A stretch of DNA of 64,000 nt, from contig NZ_RQIS01000006.1 of assembly GCF_003837865.1 (NCBI RefSeq), positions 63,657 to 127,656 on the forward strand, given 5' to 3'. The notes below the pieces were generated by a model. That model was given only the letters and a program-made list of their open reading frames with translations. It was not told where the DNA came from and ran no database searches. How positions within the stretch are numbered: the stretch's first letter is position 1; every line of letters begins with the position of its first letter. This stretch comes from Paraburkholderia dinghuensis (lineage in GTDB: Bacteria > Pseudomonadota > Gammaproteobacteria > Burkholderiales > Burkholderiaceae). This document shows, piece by piece, positions 1-8,638 of this stretch. A program made the position numbers and the translations under genes.

Positions 1-565
1 GAGCCAGTTCGAGCATGGGCATGCCCTCGTGCCAGCCCTCGGGGGTAGATACGCCGTTTTCGTCCGCAACCTGCAAGGCGCGGACGAGGCGCAACTGCTC
101 GTCGACTGACCGCCCCACATTCAGGGGATACCACGACATCGCCCGGATCACCCCCTGCGGATCGATCACATAACTGGCTCTGATGGCCCCGGCGTCGGGA
201 GCGAGTGGATCGAGCATTCCATAGGCCGTTGCGATTGCCATCGACGAATCCTCGACGATCGGGAACGTCACCCTCACGCCGAACCGCTCGTGAATGTCCC
301 GCAACCAGGCCAGATGCGAATACAGGCTGTCGATGGACAGCCCGAGAAGCTTGCAGCCAATCGCATCGAACTTGTCCTGTGCCTTCGCGAAACCGATGAA
401 CTCACTGGTGCACACCGGCGTGAAGTCGGCGGGATGGGCGAACAGGAGTAGCCAGTTGCCGCGGTAATCAGCGAGCGCGCACTCGCCGCAAGTCGTTCTA
501 GCCCTGAATTCCGGTGCCGGATCGCCGATCCGGAGCGCCCGGATGGCCGTATTTGTGTCGTTCAT
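1..565 (-). CDS. 1-Cys peroxiredoxin (AhpC/TSA, Prx6 type), partial at window edge
   Basis: Thiol peroxidase that reduces hydrogen peroxide or alkyl hydroperoxides in the cytoplasm. Reading the minus strand from 565 gives about 188 codons with no stop before the window edge, so the C-terminus is missing. The N-terminal thioredoxin fold carries the peroxidatic motif ADFTPVCTSEF at about residues 45-55. Further on, the SIDS and ASYVIDPQG segments are typical of Prx6-like enzymes. An in-frame ATG also lies at 577, but a GGAG sits directly against it; the same GGAG is 12 nt from the ATG at 565, so 565 is preferred. It is transcribed away from the cyd operon. The family is clear; the substrate is not. 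Confidence 0.9.
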   Translation of the reverse strand, partial: MNDTNTAIRALRIGDPAPEFRARTTCGECALADYRGNWLLLFAHPADFTPVCTSEFIGFAKAQDKFDAIGCKLLGLSIDSLYSHLAWLRDIHERFGVRVTFPIVEDSSMAIATAYGMLDPLAPDAGAIRASYVIDPQGVIRAMSWYPLNVGRSVDEQLRLVRALQVADENGVSTPEGWHEGMPMLELA

Positions 566-943
566 GGTGGTTGTCATCTCCGCCGCAAGTATATCTGACA
601 GCGTCCAAAGGCTCCGGAACCCCTTTCGTAGTTGCATAGTTAATGAGACGAAGATATTGTCCCGCGTCTTGTGAGCTGTCGAAATTGACCGCTTTTAGCC
701 GGTGTGCGGCATTCCGCCACGACGGTTACACAATGCAAAGTAATATACGATTACAGAAAATAAGAAACTATTACGGTTGTAGGGGAGTGTGCCGCGCGCG
801 ATCGTACGGCTTTTGCAGTGTCATCAACGCGATGTATCGAAGCGCCAAAGCCTTGGGTACTCGTTTAACGCCAGCGTGTAGTTAGACCGCCGCTGGTTCG
901 GGGTTCGAGGTTCGGCTCGTTCAGCTTTTTAGCGGAGCATTTC
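566..943. other. Intergenic region between divergent peroxiredoxin and cydA
   Basis: About 380 bases, AT-richer than the flanks, especially around 720-780. It should hold the divergent promoters for the peroxiredoxin gene and the cyd operon. I could not find a convincing FNR-type TTGAT-N4-ATCAA site by eye. An 80-codon reading frame at 643-885 has an unnatural composition, no ribosome site and no recognisable domain, so I do not call it a gene. Confidence 0.5.
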
Positions 944-2545
944 ATGATCAACGATACCGTGGTTGAGCTGTCGCGGCTTCAGTTTGCCGCCACCGCGCTC
1001 TATCACTTTCTCTTTGTCCCACTGACCTTGGGACTGTCATTTTTCCTCGCGGTGACGGAGACGGTCTACGTCATCACAGGGAAAAAAATCTACCGGGACA
1101 TCACCAAGTTCTGGAGCGGCCTGTTCCTGATTAATTTCGCGCTCGGCGTGGCCACTGGCCTCACCATGGAGTTCGAGTTCGGCACGAACTGGTCGTTCTA
1201 CTCGGGGTTCGTCGGCGATATCTTCGGTGCGCCACTGGCGATCGAAGGTCTCATGGCCTTCTTCATGGAGTCCACGTTCGTCGGGTTGATGGCGTTTGGC
1301 TGGAGCAGGCTCTCGAAAGCCCAGCATTTGACCGTCACGTATCTCGTCGCACTGGGGTCCAACTTCTCGGCGCTCTGGATTCTGGTCGCTAACGGCTTCA
1401 TGCAGAACCCCGTGGGTGCGGCGTTCAACCCCGTCACCATGCGCATGGAACTGCAGAGCTTCGGCGCGCTCATCTTCAGCGAAGACGCGCAAACGAAGTT
1501 CGTTCACACGAGCATTGCGGGCTTTGTCACCGCGGCCATCTTCGTGACCGGCATCAGCGCGTATTACATGCTGCGCGGCCGTAACATGGAGGTTGCGAAG
1601 CGATCGTTCCGTATGGCCAGTCTGTTCGGCGTGTTGTCCGTGGCCGGCGTGATTACGCTCGGCGACGCGCTCGGTTTCGTCGGCGGCCATGCCCAGCCTT
1701 CGAAGCTGGCTGCAATGGAAGCGATGTGGCAAACGGAAGAGGCGCCCGCGTCGTTCAATATCGCGGCGTGGCCCGATCAGGGCGACGGCAAAAATACGTG
1801 GAGTATCCAGATTCCCTACGTGTTGACGCCGCTGCTCACGCATACGTTCGATACGACCGTTCCGGGCATCGACCGCATCGAGGCCGACGCCGCCAAACGC
1901 ATCCGCAATGGCATTCCCGCCGTCGATGCGCTCAAGGTGCTCAGCAAGGACCCGACCAACGAGGCAGCGCTCGCGCAGTTCGGCGCGCATAAGGACGATC
2001 TCGGTTACGGCTTCCTCGTGAAGCGCTATGCGAAGGACCAGGACGTTGCGAATGCGACGGATGAGGACATCGCCAAGGCGGCGAAGGACTCGATCCCGAA
2101 CGTGTTCACGATCTTCTGGGTGTTCCGCCTCATGGTCGCGTGCGGCTTGCTGATGCTGGCCTACTTCGTGATCGCGGTGATCCTGTCGTTGCGTGGTGAC
2201 GTAGCGCGTCAGCGCTGGTTCCTGAAACTCGCCCCGTGGATGATTCCGATTCCCTTCCTTGCCTGCGAGTTTGGCTGGGTGACGGCGGAAGTCGGCCGCC
2301 AGCCGTGGAGCGTGTTCGGCATGCTGCCAACGTGGATGTCTGCTTCGACCCACAGCGTTGGTTACATGATCTTCTCGCTGGTCGGCTTCGTTCTGCTCTA
2401 TACGGTTTTCATCGCCGTCGAGATGTATCTGATGGTCCGGGCGATCCGCAAGGGACCGGACAGCGAGCATGGACACGGTGACGGCGACGCCGCTTTGGAC
2501 AAGGAACTTGCCGCACTGAACCTCACGACCGCCAAGGAACATTAA
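944..2545 (+). CDS. cydA: Cytochrome bd ubiquinol oxidase subunit I
   Basis: Catalytic subunit of the bd-type quinol oxidase in the inner membrane; it oxidises ubiquinol and reduces O2 to water with high affinity and without pumping protons. The protein has 533 residues, close to E. coli CydA, with about nine membrane helices. Haem ligands are in place: H21 (equivalent to E. coli H19), H188 in FVHTS (H186) and M397 in FRLMVACG (M393). The GRQPW motif follows. The periplasmic Q loop is long, as in the E. coli (L) subfamily. Its stop overlaps the cydB start by one base (TAATG). The C-terminal tail is His/Asp/Gly-rich (EHGHGDGDA). It leads the cydAB-cydX operon. Confidence 0.97.
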   Translation: MINDTVVELSRLQFAATALYHFLFVPLTLGLSFFLAVTETVYVITGKKIYRDITKFWSGLFLINFALGVATGLTMEFEFGTNWSFYSGFVGDIFGAPLAIEGLMAFFMESTFVGLMAFGWSRLSKAQHLTVTYLVALGSNFSALWILVANGFMQNPVGAAFNPVTMRMELQSFGALIFSEDAQTKFVHTSIAGFVTAAIFVTGISAYYMLRGRNMEVAKRSFRMASLFGVLSVAGVITLGDALGFVGGHAQPSKLAAMEAMWQTEEAPASFNIAAWPDQGDGKNTWSIQIPYVLTPLLTHTFDTTVPGIDRIEADAAKRIRNGIPAVDALKVLSKDPTNEAALAQFGAHKDDLGYGFLVKRYAKDQDVANATDEDIAKAAKDSIPNVFTIFWVFRLMVACGLLMLAYFVIAVILSLRGDVARQRWFLKLAPWMIPIPFLACEFGWVTAEVGRQPWSVFGMLPTWMSASTHSVGYMIFSLVGFVLLYTVFIAVEMYLMVRAIRKGPDSEHGHGDGDAALDKELAALNLTTAKEH

Positions 2546-3681
2546 TGGAACTCTATCTCTTCTTAAAGGTGCTCTGGTGGTTGCTCCTCGGCGTGCTGCT
2601 GATGGGACTTGCGATCATGGTGGGCATGGACATGGGCGTCGGCGCGATGCTGCGCTACGTGGGCCGCACGGATACGGAGCGGCGCATCGCGCTCAACACG
2701 ATTGCACCGCACTGGGACGGCAATCAGGTCTGGTTCATTCTCGGCGGCGGCGCGATCTTCGCGGCGTTCCCGCTCATCTACGCGACGGCGTTTTCGGGTC
2801 TGTACATCGTCATGCTGCTGTTGCTCTGGACGATGATCGTGCGCCCGCTGGGATTTGAATATCGCAGCAAGTTGCCGGGTACGAAGTGGCGCAACGTCTG
2901 GGACTGGTCGCTGGTCGTCAGCGGCGCGGTGCCGATGATCGTGTACGGCGCCGGCATGGGCAACATGTTCCGCGGCGTGCCGTTTCACTTCGGTTGGGAC
3001 CTGACGTCGTTCTACACGGGGAGCTTCCTGAGCCTGCTGAACCCGTTCGCCGTGATGTGCGGTGTGCTGTCGCTGACGCTCGCGATTTACATGGGCGGCG
3101 TGATGCTGATGGGGCGTGCCGAACGCGGTGCGCTCTGGGATCGGGCAAGGGGTGCGGCGACCGTGTGCGGCATCGTTGCGATTGTTCTCTTTACGATCGG
3201 CGGCATCTGGGTCAGTCAGATGAGCGGCTACCGGCTCGAGCATGCTCCGCTTCCGGGCATGGCGCAGACCCCGCTGCAGCAGTCCGTCGTGCTGGCTGAT
3301 GGTGCGTGGTTCGACAACTACCGTGCGTATCCGGTGCTCTGGCTCGTGCCGGTTCTCGGTTACGTGGGCATGCTGCTTGGCCTGCTGGCCGTCCGCGCCG
3401 GCCGCTCGACGCTCGCCTGGTGGCTCGGTGCGCTCGCATGGATCGGCGTGATCGGTACGGCAGGCGTGAGTCTGTTCCCGTTCCTGATGCCTTCGTCCAG
3501 CGATCCGTCGCAGAGCTTGACCGTGTGGAATTCCATATCGAGCCAGACCACGCTTACGTGGATGACCGGCTGGACCGTGGTGTTCATGCCTATCGTCCTC
3601 GCCTATACGAGCTGGGCGTTCCACGTTATGCGCGGAAAGGTGAAGGCGGAACAGGTCGAGTCGGATCCGCACGCCTACTGA
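2545..3681 (+). CDS. cydB: Cytochrome bd ubiquinol oxidase subunit II
   Basis: Membrane subunit that pairs with CydA to form the bd oxidase; it carries no haem itself. It has 378 residues with about eight hydrophobic helices, matching the family length. The N-terminal GMDMGVGAMLRYVGRTDTERR segment and the WDGNQVWFILGGGAIFAAFP segment are hallmark CydB sequences. The start codon shares a base with the cydA stop, so translation is probably coupled. A small CydX-like gene follows 11 bases after the stop, and the assembly transporter genes cydDC lie about 1.4 kb downstream. Confidence 0.97.
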   Translation: MELYLFLKVLWWLLLGVLLMGLAIMVGMDMGVGAMLRYVGRTDTERRIALNTIAPHWDGNQVWFILGGGAIFAAFPLIYATAFSGLYIVMLLLLWTMIVRPLGFEYRSKLPGTKWRNVWDWSLVVSGAVPMIVYGAGMGNMFRGVPFHFGWDLTSFYTGSFLSLLNPFAVMCGVLSLTLAIYMGGVMLMGRAERGALWDRARGAATVCGIVAIVLFTIGGIWVSQMSGYRLEHAPLPGMAQTPLQQSVVLADGAWFDNYRAYPVLWLVPVLGYVGMLLGLLAVRAGRSTLAWWLGALAWIGVIGTAGVSLFPFLMPSSSDPSQSLTVWNSISSQTTLTWMTGWTVVFMPIVLAYTSWAFHVMRGKVKAEQVESDPHAY

Positions 3682-3692
3682 TGGAGCTATAG

Positions 3693-3878
3693 ATGAAAAC
3701 GTTTCGACTCTTTGTGATTTTCATGGTCGTTGCTGTGCTCGCCATCTTCATCGGCGTGGTCATTGGCAACTACGGCGCCTGGTATTTCTCCTGGCTGATT
3801 GGCACGGCGATGATCGTCTTGTTCGCCGCGGCTGGCGGCGTGCTGTACGACGCTCAGGAAAACGAGAAGAAAACCTGA
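3693..3878 (+). CDS. CydX-like small membrane subunit with an extra N-terminal helix (copy 1)
   Basis: A 61-residue inner-membrane protein, probably the small accessory subunit of the bd oxidase. Residues about 29-50 (AWYFSWLIGTAMIVLFAAAG) align with E. coli CydX, which begins MWYFAWILGT, and a short charged tail follows (YDAQENEKKT). Unlike the 37-residue E. coli protein, it has another hydrophobic helix at residues 5-25, so two membrane spans are predicted. A GGAG sits 7 nt before the ATG, inside the end of the cydB-proximal leader. It lies 11 bases after cydB and is followed by a terminator-like hairpin. A close relative lies on the opposite strand at 4798-4986. The CydX assignment rests on the WYF.W.IGT motif and position. 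Confidence 0.75.
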   Translation: MKTFRLFVIFMVVAVLAIFIGVVIGNYGAWYFSWLIGTAMIVLFAAAGGVLYDAQENEKKT

Positions 3879-3883
3879 AGAAC

Positions 3884-3922
3884 GGCAGGCGGGGTAACGA
3901 CGAAGGCGGGACCCCGCCTGCC
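3884..3922 (+). terminator. Stem-loop terminator after cydAB-cydX
   Basis: A perfect 12-bp inverted repeat, GGCAGGCGGGGT at 3884-3895 and ACCCCGCCTGCC at 3911-3922, with a 15-base loop. A short T-run (TTTT, 3927-3930) follows. It lies six bases after the stop of the CydX-like gene and before the UbiV-like gene, so it probably ends or attenuates the cydAB transcript. Confidence 0.7.
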
Positions 3923-3956
3923 ATGGTTTTCCACCGACGTGTGCAAGGAGGTATCC

Positions 3957-4805
3957 GTGAAAATTTCCATCGGTGCAATCGCAGGGAACTGGACGCGTTC
4001 CGCAACGATGGCGTTCTACGATGCCGTTGCACTGTCGTCGGTGGACATCGTTTATATCGGCACTACGATTCACTCCGCGTTGGGCGGTTTGCAAAAGAGG
4101 GACTGTCTTGCCGTTGCGCGCGAACTGATCGCGGGCGGCAAGGAAGTCGTTCTTTCCGTTCGTGCCGCTGCGGACGAGTGGGCGGCCGAAGGTTCTCACG
4201 CGTGGATCGCAGACTGTACGCTTCCGGTTGAAGTCAGCGATACGCGGACACTGCAGATGCTGGCCGGTAAGGTTCCGCTTGTCATAGGGTCAGGTGTGCA
4301 ATGCAAAGACTTGACCACGCTGACGCAGTTGGTCGCGCTCGGTGCGAAGCGCTGGGTGACGCCCGCCATCTGCCGCGGCGAGGTCGTGAAGGTGCTGACT
4401 TTTGCAGCCGACGCGGCCTGCGAGATCGAGCAGCCGGTGCTGTCGCCGCGGCACTATTCACGCTGGGCGTGTCGGGTCGATGACTGCCCCTACGAGGGGT
4501 GGCCGATTCATGGACTGCCGGGTTGCGATCGCGAGGCATCATTGGAGAGCCCCGATCCTGACTGGGTACACGACCTGAAGATGCTCCGGACCGCAGGCGT
4601 TTCGATCATGCGTGTAACGCCGCGAACCGTACGCGACGTGGAGGTATCTCAAATATTAGGCGAGCTGGTGCGAGGCGAAGTCGACGCCCAGGAAGCCTAC
4701 GCGCGGTACGTGGAAGCGTCAGGGCAACCCCCGGCGCAAATGACCACCGCGCCCAACCCCTGGCGCGGCCGTCTGACTCATCCAGCCGGCGCGGCTATCA
4801 CGTAA
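3957..4805 (+). CDS. UbiV-like U32-family protein
   Basis: A 282-residue protein of the peptidase-U32 superfamily that most resembles UbiV, which with UbiU performs O2-independent hydroxylations in ubiquinone biosynthesis. The segment SSVDIVYIG followed by ARELIAGGKEVVLS matches the UbiV N-terminal pattern. The start is GTG at 3957, because a perfect AAGGAGGT lies at 3945-3952, four bases upstream; an in-frame GTG at 3939 precedes that site. UbiV holds a 4Fe-4S cluster with four Cys. Here C172, C177 and C190 form a C-terminal group, but the N-terminal ligand position appears to be occupied by H39, so cluster binding is uncertain. Position inside the cyd locus fits a low-oxygen quinone role. 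No UbiU or UbiT partner is next to it. Confidence 0.65.
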   Translation: MKISIGAIAGNWTRSATMAFYDAVALSSVDIVYIGTTIHSALGGLQKRDCLAVARELIAGGKEVVLSVRAAADEWAAEGSHAWIADCTLPVEVSDTRTLQMLAGKVPLVIGSGVQCKDLTTLTQLVALGAKRWVTPAICRGEVVKVLTFAADAACEIEQPVLSPRHYSRWACRVDDCPYEGWPIHGLPGCDREASLESPDPDWVHDLKMLRTAGVSIMRVTPRTVRDVEVSQILGELVRGEVDAQEAYARYVEASGQPPAQMTTAPNPWRGRLTHPAGAAIT

Positions 4806-4986
4806 TCTTGCCTTGTCGCTCTTGCGTGTCGAAAAGGACGCCCCCAGCTACTGCACACAGGACGATCAACGCCGTACCGATTAGCCACGTCAGGTACCAG
4901 AGTCCATAGTTGCTGACGATGACGGCGACCACGATGGCGGCAACGGCAATCGCAAGGTACAGCGTGAACTGAAGAACGGTTTTCAT
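4798..4986 (-). CDS. CydX-like small membrane protein (copy 2, antisense)
   Basis: A 62-residue protein with two predicted membrane helices. It is clearly a paralogue of the product of 3693-3878: both start MKT, both have NYG.WY..WLIGTA.IVL and AGGVL.D.QE. The C-terminal half resembles CydX. It runs convergent to the UbiV-like gene, overlapping its 3' end by eight bases, and is divergent from cydD, with about 118 bases between the two starts. Having a separate promoter, it could be produced under different conditions from copy 1. Function as an alternative bd-oxidase subunit is inferred from sequence and position. Confidence 0.7.
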   Translation of the reverse strand: MKTVLQFTLYLAIAVAAIVVAVIVSNYGLWYLTWLIGTALIVLCAVAGGVLFDTQERQGKIT

Positions 4987-5104
4987 TATGTCTCCATGTC
5001 GTCATGGCCCTTGTCGGGCGGTGGCGTCATCCGCTGCGGTACGCGCCCCTGGGCCTCTGGGGATTATAGGTGCCACAGCAACGGCTTCAATCAGGTATTC
5101 ACGT

Positions 5105-6883
5105 ATGTCCCGCCCTGACTCATCACTTACAAAAATCGTCGATCGCTGGCTCGCCCGGCGCGCGGCGCCCATTCGTCCCGGCATCGGCCGGGTGGTGGCG
5201 CTCGGGATGGGCTCCGGACTGCTGTTGATGGTGCAGGCGGCGTTGTTGGCCTGGATCTTGAGCGCCGTGGTGATGGAGGGCGCGGGACTGGCCAAGGTAT
5301 GGCCGGCGCTGGCGGCCATACCGCCGGTGATCGCCCTGCGCTACGTCCTGATCCGTCTGTCAGAGCGGGTGGCCTTTTCCGCCGCCGCCACCATGCGAGT
5401 CGCGTTGCGCAACGAACTGTTGCGCAAGCTGCAGGCACTCGGGCCGATGTGGCTGCGCGGCGAGGCGAGCGGGGCGCTGGCGACGCATCTCGTGCAGGGT
5501 ATCGAAGCGCTGGAAGGCTACTACGCGCGGTGGATGCCCGGCCGCGCGCTGACGGTGATGCTGCCGCTTGCGATCCTGGTCGTTGTGTTTCCCGTCGACT
5601 GGGTGTCGGGAATTGTCCTGCTGGTGACCGCACCGCTGATTCCCCTCTTCATGATTCTGCTCGGCAAGAGCGCGGCCGATGCGAACCGGCGTCAATGGAA
5701 GCTCCTCGCGGTGCTTGGCGCGCGATTTCTCGATTCGCTTCAAGGCATCACGACACTGAAGCTCTTTAACGCGAGCCGGCGCGAGGCGAGCGTCGTGGCG
5801 CGATTGTCCGAGGCCTATCGCAGCAGCACCATGCGGGTGCTGAGGGTCGCGTTTCTGTCTTCGGTCGTGCTGGAATTTCTCGCGACGCTAGGCATCGCGG
5901 TCGTGGCGGTACTGGTCGGATTTCACCTCTTCTACGGGAAAATCCCGCTGCTGCGCGGATTGTTCGTGTTGCTGCTCGCCCCCGAGTTCTACATGCCGCT
6001 TCGTTCGCTGGGTAGCCAGTATCACGAGCGGCTCGACGCGATCGCCGCGGCGGAACGCATCATGGAGATAGTCGATCTGCCCGAGCCTGAGGAGCACGGT
6101 GCGCGTGCGCCACTGCCAGCCGCGGAAGGCTACACGATCCGTTTCGACGATGTTTCTCACGACTGGTCTTCGGAGCGGCCAGCGCTCGATCGATTGAATC
6201 TCGTCGCGGATGCGGGGCGCATTACGGCGCTGGTCGGGCATAGCGGCGCGGGCAAAAGCACCGTTCTGAACCTGCTGCTGGGCTTCGCGCGCGCGACGTC
6301 CGGGGAAATCTCCGTTAATGGGCAATTGCTGAACGACACCGATCTCGACGACTGGCGGTCGCGGGTCGCGTGGGTGCCGCAGCGCGCGCACGTTTTTGCG
6401 GGCACGGTCATGCAGAATCTTTTGATCGCGCGGCCGGACGCGGACTTTGACACTGTGCGCGCGGCCGCGTCCGATGCGGGGGCCGACGACTTCATTCAGT
6501 CGCTCCCGAACGGATACGACACCGAGCTCGGCGAACGCGGGGTCGGCTTGTCCGGCGGACAGATCCAGCGGCTCGCGCTCGCTCGCGCCTTCCTGAAGGA
6601 CGCCCCTGTGCTGCTGCTCGATGAACCGACGGCAAGCCTCGACGTCCACACCCAGGCGAGCATTCACGATTCGTTGCGCCGGCTTGCGCGCGGGCGGACC
6701 GTGCTACTGATCGCACACCGGATGAGCACGGCGGCGCTCGCTGACACGATCGTCGTGATGGAGCACGGCAAGGCCGTGCAGTCAGGCTCGCACGAGCAGT
6801 TAGCGGCCAGCGACGGTGTTTATCGGCGGCTCATTGACGCCGGAATTGCCGCTCCGGACGAACGCGCCGAGGTCGAGTCATGA
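5105..6883 (+). CDS. cydD: Cysteine/glutathione ABC exporter subunit CydD
   Basis: One half of the CydDC heterodimeric ABC exporter, which sends reduced thiols to the periplasm and is needed to assemble cytochrome bd and c-type cytochromes. From ATG 5105 (MSRPDSS) the protein has 592 residues: six membrane helices to about residue 310, then an ABC domain with Walker A GHSGAGKST, signature LSGGQIQR, Walker B VLLLDEPTASLD and an H-loop IAHRMS. An open frame extends up to 4988, but the upstream peptide is Pro/Arg-rich and unlike CydD, so 5105 is chosen. The stop overlaps the cydC ATG (ATGA). Confidence 0.93.
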   Translation: MSRPDSSLTKIVDRWLARRAAPIRPGIGRVVALGMGSGLLLMVQAALLAWILSAVVMEGAGLAKVWPALAAIPPVIALRYVLIRLSERVAFSAAATMRVALRNELLRKLQALGPMWLRGEASGALATHLVQGIEALEGYYARWMPGRALTVMLPLAILVVVFPVDWVSGIVLLVTAPLIPLFMILLGKSAADANRRQWKLLAVLGARFLDSLQGITTLKLFNASRREASVVARLSEAYRSSTMRVLRVAFLSSVVLEFLATLGIAVVAVLVGFHLFYGKIPLLRGLFVLLLAPEFYMPLRSLGSQYHERLDAIAAAERIMEIVDLPEPEEHGARAPLPAAEGYTIRFDDVSHDWSSERPALDRLNLVADAGRITALVGHSGAGKSTVLNLLLGFARATSGEISVNGQLLNDTDLDDWRSRVAWVPQRAHVFAGTVMQNLLIARPDADFDTVRAAASDAGADDFIQSLPNGYDTELGERGVGLSGGQIQRLALARAFLKDAPVLLLDEPTASLDVHTQASIHDSLRRLARGRTVLLIAHRMSTAALADTIVVMEHGKAVQSGSHEQLAASDGVYRRLIDAGIAAPDERAEVES

Positions 6884-8607
6884 AAACGCCCGTTCACGTC
6901 ACCCAGTCTGCGAAGCACGAAAACGCGACCGCACGTGCCGATCTGCTTCGCCTCATTGCACTGTTTCGGCCTTACTGGTGGTGGATGGCGGCCGGCGCTG
7001 CACTGTCGCTTGCCACCGTGCTGGCCAACGTCGCATTGATGGCCGTCGCCGGCTGGTTTATCGCTTCGATGGCGCTCGCAGGCGTCACTCATATTGCGTT
7101 CGACTATTTCACGCCGTCGGCGTTGATCCGCGCGTGCGCGATCATACGGACGGGCGGCCGGTACATCGAGCGCCTCGTCACGCACGAAGCGACGTTCCGG
7201 CTGCTCGCGCGTTTGCGCGTGTGGTTCTATGTCCGTATCGAGCCGCTCGCGCCTGCCGGGCTCGAGCGCGTCCGCGGAGCAGATCTGGCGACGCGCATTC
7301 AGTCGGACATCGACAGTCTCAGCAACCTCTACCTTCGCGCGCTCGTCCCGGCGGCAACGGGTCTGATCGGGACACTCGTCATTGTTGCGGTCGTATCGGT
7401 ATTCAGCCTGCCCGTCGCGGCAGTTACGCTGATGTTCCTGCTAGTGGCTGGCGTGGCACTGCCCGGATTGGGCTTCATCTGGACGCAGGAGCCGGGTCGC
7501 AGGACCGTCGCCTTGCGTGCCGAATTGCACGAAACCGTTGTGGACAGTCTGCAGGGACTCGGAGAGCTTCAGGTCTACGGTGCTGCCAACGAGTACGCTC
7601 AACGAGTCGACCGGTTGTCGGCCCGGTTGGTCGGGGAGCAGGCGAACCTGAGCAGGGTAAGGGGTATCTCCCAAGGGGCGCTCGCCGTGTGTGCGTCAGG
7701 CGCGATGTGGTGCACGCTGCTGCTGGCTATTCCCCGGGTGGCTTCTACGTCGCTCGCCCCGGCCGATATCGCTATGCTCGCATTGCTGGTGCTCGCGAGT
7801 TTCGAGGCGGTGATGCCGATCTCGACAGCCCTCCAGCTCCTCGGAGAGAGTCTGGCCGCTGCGCGCCGGATTTTCGAACTGGTGGATGCGGCGCCCGCAG
7901 TAGAGGACCCGCCGGAGCCCGTTCCCATGCCGTCCGGTAACGATCTGGCAATCCGTAATCTCAGCTTCCGGTACGGAGAAGCGCTTCCCTGGGTGCTGCG
8001 CGATCTTTCGTTCGACCTTCCTGCTGGCGGCCGTGTCGCCATAGTTGGCACGAGTGGCGTGGGAAAGAGCACGCTTGTCCAGCTCCTGTTGCGCTTCCGG
8101 GATTATTCGGCAGGACGCATCGAGCTAGGTGGCGTTGATCTGCGCGATTGTGCAGCTGACGCGGTGCGTGCGCGGATTGCTGTCGTTTCGCAGGATACCT
8201 ATCTTTTCAACGACACGATTCGCGCAAATTTGTTGATCGCGCGTCCGGACGCTGATCAGGCGAGTCTCGAAGCGGCCTGCCGCGAAGCGCAACTGCATGA
8301 ATTCATCTCTGGCCTGCCGCAGGGCTACGATACGCCGATCGGCGAAGCCGGCACGCGGCTCTCGGGAGGGCAGGCACGGCGACTCGCGATTGCCCGCGCA
8401 CTGTTGCTTGACGCTCCCATTCTGGTGCTGGACGAGCCGACAGAAGGACTGGACACCATTACCGAACAGGCATTGATGGCCGCCATCGTGAAGCTGATGG
8501 CGGGGCGCAGCGTGCTGCTCATCACGCACAAGCTGACACCGCGCGTAACCGAGCAGTTCGACAAGGTTCTCGTGCTGGACGATCTGCGCGAGGCGGCAGC
8601 GGCGTAA
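6880..8607 (+). CDS. cydC: Cysteine/glutathione ABC exporter subunit CydC
   Basis: Partner of CydD in the thiol-exporting ABC transporter of the inner membrane. The 575-residue protein has an N-terminal transmembrane domain (to about residue 330) and an ABC domain with Walker A GTSGVGKST, signature LSGGQARR, Walker B ILVLDEPTEGLD and H-loop ITHKLT. The Walker B region differs from CydD in having EPTEGLD, as is usual for the CydC half. It overlaps cydD by four bases (ATGA), indicating coupled translation and equal stoichiometry. It converges on the metallo-beta-lactamase gene, whose stop is 31 bases away. Confidence 0.93.
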   Translation: MKTPVHVTQSAKHENATARADLLRLIALFRPYWWWMAAGAALSLATVLANVALMAVAGWFIASMALAGVTHIAFDYFTPSALIRACAIIRTGGRYIERLVTHEATFRLLARLRVWFYVRIEPLAPAGLERVRGADLATRIQSDIDSLSNLYLRALVPAATGLIGTLVIVAVVSVFSLPVAAVTLMFLLVAGVALPGLGFIWTQEPGRRTVALRAELHETVVDSLQGLGELQVYGAANEYAQRVDRLSARLVGEQANLSRVRGISQGALAVCASGAMWCTLLLAIPRVASTSLAPADIAMLALLVLASFEAVMPISTALQLLGESLAAARRIFELVDAAPAVEDPPEPVPMPSGNDLAIRNLSFRYGEALPWVLRDLSFDLPAGGRVAIVGTSGVGKSTLVQLLLRFRDYSAGRIELGGVDLRDCAADAVRARIAVVSQDTYLFNDTIRANLLIARPDADQASLEAACREAQLHEFISGLPQGYDTPIGEAGTRLSGGQARRLAIARALLLDAPILVLDEPTEGLDTITEQALMAAIVKLMAGRSVLLITHKLTPRVTEQFDKVLVLDDLREAAAA

Positions 8608-8638
8608 GCGGCCGCGTACCGCTCGCGCGTGCCTCGCG

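Noticed and set aside
643..885. An 80-codon frame upstream of cydA
   Set aside because: No ribosome site, Cys/Arg-rich random composition, and lies in a likely promoter region.
1037..2542. A 501-codon open frame on the minus strand opposite cydA
   Set aside because: Composition is Arg/His/Glu-rich nonsense mirroring GC-rich codon use of cydA; no domain, and cydA is certain on the other strand.
2563..3672. A 369-codon open frame on the minus strand opposite cydB
   Set aside because: Same antisense artefact of high third-position GC; the true gene cydB has all family landmarks.
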